Assembly: GCA_964390805.1 (NCBI GenBank)
Contig: CAYMKL010000180.1
Coordinates: 1 to 11,082, forward strand
Length of the DNA stretch: 11,082 nt
Direction: 5' to 3'
Source of the DNA: CAYMKL01 sp964390805
GTDB lineage: Bacteria > Chloroflexota > Anaerolineae > VGOG01
Shown here: positions 5,785-11,082 of the stretch, one piece after another
How the letters are laid out: the number at the start of each line of letters is the position of its first letter
Numbering within the stretch: the stretch's first letter is position 1
Notes under the pieces: generated by a model
The model's input: the letters and a program-made list of their open reading frames with translations, nothing else
What the model was told of the DNA's origin: nothing
The model's database searches: none
Program-made: the position numbers and the translations under genes

Positions 5785-8397
5785 CTAATTGTCCCCCACC
5801 TCTCGCTGCAACTCGTACAGCTTATTGAGTGCCTCCAGAGGTGTCATGGATTCCAGGTCCAGCTTCTTCAGCTCCTCAATGATGGGGCTGGTCTCGGGGA
5901 AGAGGGCGAGTTGACGGATTTCGGCGATGCGCTTGGGCCTTATGGGTGCTCTGTGAGAATCGCGCTCCAGTTCCTTCAGTATCTCCTCGGCACGGTGGAT
6001 GACGGTCTTGGGCAGGCCCGCCAACTGCGCCACGTGGATTCCGTAGCTGCGGTCGGCGCCACCGGGGACGATTTTGTGCAGGAAGATCACCTCGTCGCCA
6101 TCCTCTGCCACGCCCACGTTGTAGTTACACACCCTGGGCAGGATGTCGGCCAGCTCCGTCAACTCGTGGTAGTGGGTGGCGTAGAGGGTCTTGGCCCTGA
6201 GACGCGGGTGGTTGTGGATGTACTCGACCACCGCCCAGGCGATGGACATGCCATCGTAAGTGCTGGTACCTCGCCCGATCTCGTCCAAAATGAGCAGGCT
6301 GCGGTTGGTTGCATGGTGGAGGATGTTGGCCATCTCGACCATCTCTACCATGAAGGTTGATTGGCCAGCCCAGATCTCGTCCTGAGCACCGATGCGGGTG
6401 AAGATGCGGTCCACCAACCCCATCCGGGCCTCGTCCGCGGGGACGAAGGAGCCAATCTGTGCCATGAGGACGATGAGGGCTACTTGGCGGAGATAAGTGG
6501 ATTTGCCAGACATGTTCGGGCCGGTGATGATCAGGATCTCTTCCTCCTGGGAGAATCGGGCATCGTTGGGCACGAAGGGCTCTTCCCGACGGGTGAGCTC
6601 CACCACCGGGTGGCGGCCAGCTATTATCTCGATCTCATGGCCATCGGTCAGGACAGGACGGACGTAATTACTGCGGATGGCTACTTCGGCCAGGGCAACG
6701 TAGACGTCCAGGTGGGCCAGAGCCCGAGCCGTGGAGAGCAGCCGTTCGGCCGCGGCAGCCACCTGGTCGCAGACCTGGCGAAAGAGGCGGGCCTCGATGT
6801 CCAGGATGCGCTCCTGGGCGTTCAGGATCAGCGATTCGTACTCCTTGAGCTCCGGAGTGATGAAGCGCTCAGCGTTGACCAGGGTCTGCTTGCGAATGTA
6901 CTCCTCGGGCACAGCTTCCAGGTTGGCTTTGGTCACTTCGATGTAGTAGCCGAAGACCTTGTTGTAGCCTACTTTGAGGGACTTGATGCCCGTGCGCTTC
7001 CGTTCGCTCCGCTCCAGGTTGACCACCCAGTGTTTGGCGTCTCTGGAGGCAGTGGCAACGCTGTCTAACTCTGCCGAGAAGCCGGCCTTGATCACCCCAC
7101 CGCTGGCTAGCGTGGCTGGCGGGTCGTCTACAATGGCCTCTCCGATGAGAGAGGTTATCTCTTCACAGGAATCCAACTGGGAGAGCAAGCTTTGCAGGGG
7201 ATGATCGCTTTCAGTCCCCTGAAGCTGCGACAACGCTTCTCGAATCTGCGGCACCTTCTCCAGGCTCTTGCGAATCCCCACCAGGTCCCTCGGCATCGCG
7301 ATGCGCTGCACCACTCGGCTAGTTAGTCTCTCCAAATCAGCCAGTTGTTTGAGAAGGGTCATCACCTGCGTTCGAGTCGGCGTATCCTGATAGAGGACTT
7401 CCACTGCGTCCAACCGCTGCTCCAGTTTACCTACGTCCAGCAACGGCTGGTTGAGCCACTGGCGGAGCAATCGCCCGCCCATGGCGGTGACCGTGGCGTC
7501 CAGCACGCCCAGCAGCGATCCCTTGACCGCGCCGGTGCGGATGGTGCGGGTCAGTTCCAGGCTTCGCCGGGTGGATGCGTCGAGGGTCATGAACTCGCTG
7601 GTGGAATAGGTTCGCAGATCGCTCAGTTGGGCCAGGGCCGCCTTCTGTGTCTCCCGCAAGTACTGGACGATGGCCCCCGCAGCGCGCACAGCCAGGGGCA
7701 GCCCCTCACAGCCGTATCCAGCCAGCGAGGCCACGTCGAAGTGATCGAGGAGGGCCTGGCGGGCATTGCCTAGCTCGAAGCGCCAACTGTCGTATTTTGA
7801 AATCTGAACTTGGAAGTTGGAGGTTGGAAGTTGGAATTCTGCCGTATCCTGGATCAGACACTCCGCTGGCCACAGCCTCTCCAATTCCTCCACCACAGCC
7901 TGCTCGACATCGTCGCCTGAGAACTGAGTGGTGGCGAACTCCCCCGTGGTGATGTCGGCGTAGGCGATGCCTGCCCTATTGCGAGCCCTTCCGCCGTCCT
8001 CTATTACCAGGGCGGCCAGGTAGTTGTTGCTCTTTTCGTCCAGCAGCGTCGGTTCCACTATGGTGCCCGGTGTGACCACCCGTGTCACCTCGCGGGGCAT
8101 CAGCCCTCGCGCGGGATGGGCGCCCACCTGCTCCACGATGGCCACCTTGTGTCCCGCCTTGATGAGCTTAGCAAGGTAGCCCTCGACGGCGTGGTAAGGC
8201 ACCCCGGCCAATGGCACCCGTTGGCCCTTCCCCACCGGCCGCGAGGTGAGGACGATGTCGCAGACCTGGGCGACGATCTTCGCGTCCTCGTCGAAGGTCT
8301 CGTAGAAATCACCCAGACGGAAGAGGACGATGGCGTCGGGGTACTGCCTCTTGATCTGCAAGTACTGGTGGCGCATTGGAGTTAAGCTTTTGGCCAT
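5785..8397 (-). CDS. mutS: DNA mismatch repair protein MutS
   Basis: Full-length 870-residue MutS, which binds mismatches and small loops as a dimer and uses ATP to recruit MutL. The mismatch-binding Phe-x-Glu is in GDFYETF (F31, E33) of domain I. The connector domain follows, then the lever/clamp region with TRRSLELTRTIR and the ATPase domain: Walker A GPNMSGKS (626-633, K632), Walker B LLILDE (D705, E706) followed by GRGTST, and ATHYHEL. QLALF at 829-833 matches the beta-clamp binding motif QLxLF. The ATG at 8397 has AAGGA 7 nt upstream. In the connector domain, near residues 187-196, a 7-bp tandem repeat adds about ten extra residues without breaking the frame. No mutL is in the window. 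Downstream is the promoter of the lipid operon; upstream is a repeat-filled gap with no clear promoter. Confidence 0.98.
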   Translation of the reverse strand: MAKSLTPMRHQYLQIKRQYPDAIVLFRLGDFYETFDEDAKIVAQVCDIVLTSRPVGKGQRVPLAGVPYHAVEGYLAKLIKAGHKVAIVEQVGAHPARGLMPREVTRVVTPGTIVEPTLLDEKSNNYLAALVIEDGGRARNRAGIAYADITTGEFATTQFSGDDVEQAVVEELERLWPAECLIQDTAEFQLPTSNFQVQISKYDSWRFELGNARQALLDHFDVASLAGYGCEGLPLAVRAAGAIVQYLRETQKAALAQLSDLRTYSTSEFMTLDASTRRSLELTRTIRTGAVKGSLLGVLDATVTAMGGRLLRQWLNQPLLDVGKLEQRLDAVEVLYQDTPTRTQVMTLLKQLADLERLTSRVVQRIAMPRDLVGIRKSLEKVPQIREALSQLQGTESDHPLQSLLSQLDSCEEITSLIGEAIVDDPPATLASGGVIKAGFSAELDSVATASRDAKHWVVNLERSERKRTGIKSLKVGYNKVFGYYIEVTKANLEAVPEEYIRKQTLVNAERFITPELKEYESLILNAQERILDIEARLFRQVCDQVAAAAERLLSTARALAHLDVYVALAEVAIRSNYVRPVLTDGHEIEIIAGRHPVVELTRREEPFVPNDARFSQEEEILIITGPNMSGKSTYLRQVALIVLMAQIGSFVPADEARMGLVDRIFTRIGAQDEIWAGQSTFMVEMVEMANILHHATNRSLLILDEIGRGTSTYDGMSIAWAVVEYIHNHPRLRAKTLYATHYHELTELADILPRVCNYNVGVAEDGDEVIFLHKIVPGGADRSYGIHVAQLAGLPKTVIHRAEEILKELERDSHRAPIRPKRIAEIRQLALFPETSPIIEELKKLDLESMTPLEALNKLYELQREVGDN
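7809..7836 (-). repeat. Four copies of a 7-bp tandem repeat inside mutS
   Basis: Four heptamers stand head to tail on the plus strand: CTTGGAA, GTTGGAG, GTTGGAA, GTTGGAA (TTCCAAC-type on the coding strand). They code for QLPTSNFQ-like residues in the MutS connector domain, where related MutS proteins go directly from the conserved strand to the YDxWRF motif. Adjacent bases (GAATTC, GAACTT) continue the pattern loosely, so the original element may be longer. Confidence 0.85.
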
Positions 8398-8425
8398 TGG
8401 CTATCCTTCTCGTTATTGTTCACCT

Positions 8426-8514
8426 CCTCCCCCTCGCAGGGGGAGGGCTAGGGTGGGGGTGGGAATCTGTCTGTCTGTGCGGCTCCACCCTCCCCCTGCC
8501 CCTCCCTGGGAGGG
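8426..8514. repeat. Two facing G/C-rich hairpin repeats between the AOR-family gene and mutS
   Basis: The left unit has a perfect 9-bp stem, CCTCCCCCT (8426-8434) with AGGGGGAGG (8438-8446), around a 3-nt loop, followed by GGGTGGGGGTGGG (8451-8463). The right unit holds the palindrome CCCTCCC-T-GGGAGGG (8500-8514), preceded by CCACCCTCCCCC (8485-8496). The right unit is roughly the left in reverse complement, so the whole can fold back on itself around the spacer with TCTG repeats. This takes up most of the 135-bp gap. It is probably a pair of dispersed repeats, and may also slow or end transcription between the two genes. Confidence 0.75.
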
Positions 8515-8532
8515 AGGGGTGAATGCTCACCC

Positions 8533-10464
8533 TCACTCCAGCAATGTCGCGACCCATCCAATACCCAGTTCGTACAGCTTGGCCGCGCGAGGCACTCCCG
8601 TGACTGGATCCCACCCCATCATTTCGTAGTAGAGCGGCAGCGCAGCCTCCACAGCCGCGGGGTCTATCGGTGCGCCGGGGCCAAGGGGCTCTGCCATGCG
8701 GGGTGGTAGACGGTCGTCGGCGGGGGTGAAGCCCTGCCGCACGTTGAAGGCGCGGGCCAGGGTCACCAGCCGCTCGGCGGCCTTCCATAGCTCCCAGGCG
8801 TTGGTGTCCCAGCCAGTCACGGCCCGCACTGCTTCCACCACCTGATCGTTGCGGTAGGGCAGGAAATTGCACAGGCACAGGCAGTTGTCCAGGTGACGAC
8901 GCAGAGTGCCATAGATGACGGCCCGCACTTTCTCCGGACCAAGCCAGGTGGCTGGCATGGGCTCCAGCACGCCCAGGTTGCGGACGCTGTCCAGGCCGGC
9001 CTCATGCTCGTAGCTGCTGTCAAAGGCGTTGTGCATGTGATCGGCGCCGGTGTAAGAGACGGCGTAGCCCAGCCCCAGGCCGTGCTGAATGCGGGGGTCG
9101 TGGTAGGGCACTTCCTGTCCTTTCACGTGAACCGCAAACCGCTCCGCGCCGCCGCCCCCCCTCGATCCCCCCCAACTTGGGGGGGGGAGTTTCACCTTTC
9201 CAACGCCGATCCGCTCAGCCGCCCGCTTGCTCCCCTCTGCCAGCAGGTCGCCGATGCCCTGGCGAGCGGCGATCAATTCCAGCAATTGCAGCATGGCCTC
9301 CGCGTTGCCAAAGCGCACATCCAGCCCGCCGGTATCCTCCGGCGTCAGCAGCCCTTTCTCAAAACATTCCATGGCGAAGGCAATGGTCCCTCCGACTGAG
9401 ATGGTGTCCAGTCCCAGGGCGTTGCACCGCTCGCTGGCCTTGGTCACGGCGTAGACGTCGGCCACGCCGCAGTTGGGGCCAAGGCTGACGGCGGTCTCGT
9501 ACTCTGTACCGCCGTAAGCCGGGTCCACCGGGTACGGCTCGCCCAGGTCAGCGACCTTTTTGCAGCCCACGGCGCAGGCGTAGCAGCTCTCCATACGGAC
9601 CACGACGTGCTCGGCCAGGCCCTCGCGGCCCAGGTCGTCGGCACCGTCCAGGTGGCCGTCGCGGAAGTTACGCACGGGCAAGGCCCCGTCTTGGTTGTAG
9701 GGAACCATGCTGACGCCGGTGCCCAGGTCGGGGAATTTGCCCATCAGGTCTCGGTAATTGTTCCGCATCCAGCGAGCCAGCGCGCTGACTTGGGCGGGAT
9801 GGGCCAGGGGGACTTTGCCGCTGCCGCGAACGGCAACCGCTTTCAGCCTCTTGGAGCCCATCACCGCGCCCAGGCCGGTGCGTCCAGCGGCGTGCTTCAG
9901 GTCGGCCATGATGTTGGCGTAGCGAACTAGCTTCTCGCCGGCTGGGCCACAGAGGGCTACGCGTGCTCGTTTCTCCCCCAGTTCCTCGCGGATGGCGGTG
10001 TGGGTCGGCTTGTTCTCCAGCCCCCACAGGTGCGCGGCGTCCCGCAGCTCTGCCTCGCCGCAGTGTCCTGAGCTTGTCGAAGGGCCGTGCACCCAGAGGT
10101 AGACGGGCGACGCGGCCTGCCCGTGGACGATGATGGCGTCGAAGCCAGCCGCTTTCAGCTCTGCCCCCCAGAAGCCGCCCACCTCCGACTCCCCCATGGC
10201 GCCGGTGAGAGGTGAGCGGGCGCCGACGGCATTGCGCCCGCTGCCAGCCAGTGGCGCGCCGGTGAGGGGGCCACAGGCGAAGATGAGCCGGTTCTCCGGC
10301 CCCAGGGGATCGGTGTCGGGGGGTACCTCTTTCAGCAGATAGTAGGCCACGAATCCCGCGCCGCCCAGGTAGCGGCGGTAGAAAACGTCGTCGGGGGTCT
10401 CGATAGAGATGTGACCATCGGTCAGGTTGACTCGCAAGATACGGCGGTGGTATCCGAAGGACAT
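8533..10464 (-). CDS. Aldehyde ferredoxin oxidoreductase-family protein (tungsten/molybdenum bis-pterin enzyme)
   Basis: A 643-residue protein covering the whole AOR family, cytoplasmic enzymes that oxidise aldehydes to acids with ferredoxin as acceptor. The N-terminal domain is seen in RRYLGGAGF (30-38), GPLTG (65-69) and GARSPLTGAMGESEVGGFWG (81-100); GRTGLGAVMGSKRLKA (194-209) is the pterin-binding region. The [4Fe-4S] ligands are C294-x2-C297-x3-C301 plus one of C528, C530 or C532 in the DNCLCLCNF stretch. Active-site regions include TEYETAVSLGPNCG (320-333) and GADHM (473-477). It is some 35-40 residues longer than the classical enzyme, partly from two repeat-derived inserts (PSTSSGH at 128-134 and PPPSWGGSRGGGG at 427-439). 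The ATG at 10464 has AGAGGAGG 6 nt upstream, and the nadE-like frame ends 20 bp before it. The true substrate is open: many family members are uncharacterised. No MoaD-like or ferredoxin partner gene adjoins it. Confidence 0.94.
   Translation of the reverse strand: MSFGYHRRILRVNLTDGHISIETPDDVFYRRYLGGAGFVAYYLLKEVPPDTDPLGPENRLIFACGPLTGAPLAGSGRNAVGARSPLTGAMGESEVGGFWGAELKAAGFDAIIVHGQAASPVYLWVHGPSTSSGHCGEAELRDAAHLWGLENKPTHTAIREELGEKRARVALCGPAGEKLVRYANIMADLKHAAGRTGLGAVMGSKRLKAVAVRGSGKVPLAHPAQVSALARWMRNNYRDLMGKFPDLGTGVSMVPYNQDGALPVRNFRDGHLDGADDLGREGLAEHVVVRMESCYACAVGCKKVADLGEPYPVDPAYGGTEYETAVSLGPNCGVADVYAVTKASERCNALGLDTISVGGTIAFAMECFEKGLLTPEDTGGLDVRFGNAEAMLQLLELIAARQGIGDLLAEGSKRAAERIGVGKVKLPPPSWGGSRGGGGAERFAVHVKGQEVPYHDPRIQHGLGLGYAVSYTGADHMHNAFDSSYEHEAGLDSVRNLGVLEPMPATWLGPEKVRAVIYGTLRRHLDNCLCLCNFLPYRNDQVVEAVRAVTGWDTNAWELWKAAERLVTLARAFNVRQGFTPADDRLPPRMAEPLGPGAPIDPAAVEAALPLYYEMMGWDPVTGVPRAAKLYELGIGWVATLLE
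9152..9188 (-). repeat. C/G-tract palindrome inserted in frame in the AOR-family gene
   Basis: The plus strand carries a C-run, then CTCGAT, then C7 (9167-9173), AACTT and G9 (9179-9187). The central part is a perfect palindrome (C7-AACTT-G7). On the coding strand it gives the low-complexity PPPSWGGSRGGGG, just before the conserved VKGQEVPYHDPR stretch. It looks like a mobile or slipped short repeat tolerated in a surface loop. The homopolymer runs also make this a likely place for sequencing errors. Confidence 0.8.
10066..10084 (-). repeat. In-gene copy 2 of the CCTTCGRCAAGCTCAGG repeat
   Basis: On the minus strand it reads CCCTTCGACAAGCTCAGGA, matching the copy at 3429-3447 at 17 of 19 positions. 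It lies in the AOR-family gene in the same orientation and the same reading phase, coding for PSTSSG. The flanks of the two copies differ, apart from a shared CA that makes both peptides end in His. Confidence 0.75.
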
Positions 10465-10484
10465 TTCGACCTCCTCTTGATGAC

Positions 10485-11015
10485 TTACAAAGGGGGTGCC
10501 TCAGGTTGAGCCCGCATGTGAGCTGAACGCCGCGTCAGCTCTCGCACGTAGTCTACCCTGCCTGGCTCAAGGCCCAGAACCCCGGCGATCTCCTCTGCGT
10601 CCATTCCCGCTTCTAACCGCCACAGGATTCTATCCAGCGTCTCGTAGCTCAGGCCAATGGCATACTCGTCGGTGATGCCCGGCAGAAGATCAGGGGAGGG
10701 GGGCTTGGAGATGATCTCCTCGGGAATATGCAAAAAAGCCGCCAACTGTCGCACCTGAGTTTTGTAGAGAGACTCCAGAAGCGCGATGTCGGCAGCAGCA
10801 TCGCCGGATTTGATGAAGAAGCCGATGGCCTTCTCAGTTCTGTTGCAGGTTCCCAAAACCAGGAGGTTCTCCAACTCGGCATAGTAGTAGAGCAGAATCG
10901 CCCGCAGCCGTCCCTTCACCCGATGATAAGCTACGGTTTGATTCACCAGTGGGCCTGGCAGCCCCTTGGTGCCCATCAAGATAGCGGCAAAGGGCCTCTC
11001 TCCCCATTCGCTCAC
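10485..11015 (-). pseudogene. C-terminal part of NAD+ synthase (NadE-like), ATP-binding half missing
   Basis: The 176-residue frame from the GTG at 11015 matches the second half of ammonia-dependent NAD+ synthase, the last step of NAD synthesis. Visible family motifs are RVKGRLRAILLYYY (32-45), LGTCNRTE (54-61), FFIKSGDAAAD (66-76), LYKTQVRQLA (83-92), KPPSPDL (104-110), TDE (115-117) and GLSYETLD (121-128). The N-terminal PP-loop SGGxDS needed to bind ATP is not present. The full enzyme has about 250-280 residues. In this frame a TAA stands seven codons before the GTG, and neither the GTG nor the internal ATG (residue 14) has a good ribosome-binding site. The gene is therefore truncated, frameshifted or split; a frame ending at 11012 overlaps the GTG by four bases and could hold the other half beyond the window. 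A sequencing frameshift is also possible. Only 20 bp separate it from the AOR-family gene, so both are likely on one transcript. Confidence 0.75.
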
Positions 11016-11081
11016 GAAACTATCGTGGTAGTGTTACAGATACAATCAACCATGGCTTGATCTTTAACAACTGCATCAAAC
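11012..11081 (-). CDS. Possible 3' end of a gene running off the right edge
   Basis: One minus-strand frame is open from the window edge to a TGA at 11012-11014, with 22 codons visible ending in CICNTTTIVS. Its stop overlaps the GTG of the nadE-like frame as GTGA, a common arrangement for coupled genes and for a split gene. The visible residues were not recognised as NadE. An internal ATG at 11053 would give only 13 residues. Seventy bases are too few to decide whether this is a real coding end. Confidence 0.25.
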   Translation of the reverse strand, partial: FDAVVKDQAMVDCICNTTTIVS

Positions 11082-11082
11082 T

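Noticed and set aside
5716..7068. Two long plus-strand open frames facing mutS
   Set aside because: They are antisense to well-conserved MutS domains and have no recognisable motif or good ribosome-binding site.
3429..10084. The repeats as a CRISPR array
   Set aside because: Copies are single or few, of unlike families and far apart, with no regular spacers and no cas genes in the window.
8533..10464. A frameshift in the AOR-family gene at the G/C runs
   Set aside because: The frame is continuous and conserved motifs occur on both sides of the runs (LLAEGSKRAAERIG before, VKGQEVPYHDPR after), so the sequence as given is intact.

Overview
All recognisable genes in this GC-rich window lie on the minus strand, so transcription runs from high to low coordinates. 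The set (a tungsten-type aldehyde ferredoxin oxidoreductase, an EFR1-like flavodoxin/ferredoxin, a nitroimidazole-resistance-like flavoprotein, a full-length MutS, and lipid-kinase and PlsY-like proteins), the MutS sequence character and the load of short GC-rich repeats suggest an anaerobic or microaerophilic bacterium, most likely Chloroflexota (Anaerolineae-like). This placement is inferred from gene content and general recognition, not from a database search. No rRNA, tRNA, CRISPR array, phage gene or complete insertion sequence was found.

Layout in order of transcription. (1) 11015-8533: the C-terminal part of an NAD+ synthase, without its ATP-binding half, followed 20 bp later by an aldehyde ferredoxin oxidoreductase-family gene. 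(2) 8397-5785: mutS, separated from the oxidoreductase gene by a 135-bp gap holding two G/C-rich hairpin repeats. (3) 5777-3702: a consensus sigma-70-type promoter starts 8 bp after the mutS stop codon and drives a roughly 140-nt leader with a strong hairpin. After the leader come a 56-residue two-helix membrane protein, a diacylglycerol/sphingosine-kinase-family lipid kinase and a divergent PlsY-like membrane acyltransferase. The last two are joined by a TGATG stop/start, and a Rho-independent terminator closes the unit. (4) 3566-1688: a sugar phosphate isomerase/epimerase overlapping a Gfo/Idh/MocA oxidoreductase, a typical pair for sugar or polyol modification. (5) 1575-1039: a split-barrel flavoprotein of the pyridoxamine-phosphate-oxidase/NimA type. 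(6) 965-174: the EFR1-like protein, with a hairpin terminator downstream.

The most unusual feature is the number of unrelated short repeats and how often they sit inside genes without breaking them. A 19-bp element containing CCTTCGRCAAGCTCAGG occurs in frame in both the sugar isomerase and the oxidoreductase, giving the same peptide PS[A/T]SSGH each time. A 7-bp tandem repeat is in frame in mutS, and a C7-AACTT-G9 palindrome is in frame in the oxidoreductase. Two more families sit between genes: the GTGCCTGGCAC double palindrome near 3600 and the CCTCCCCCT hairpins near 8430-8514. Other points of interest are the possibly split or decayed nadE, alternative RNA pairings upstream of the lipid kinase, and the PlsY-like protein lacking the usual lysines of its GGKG motif.
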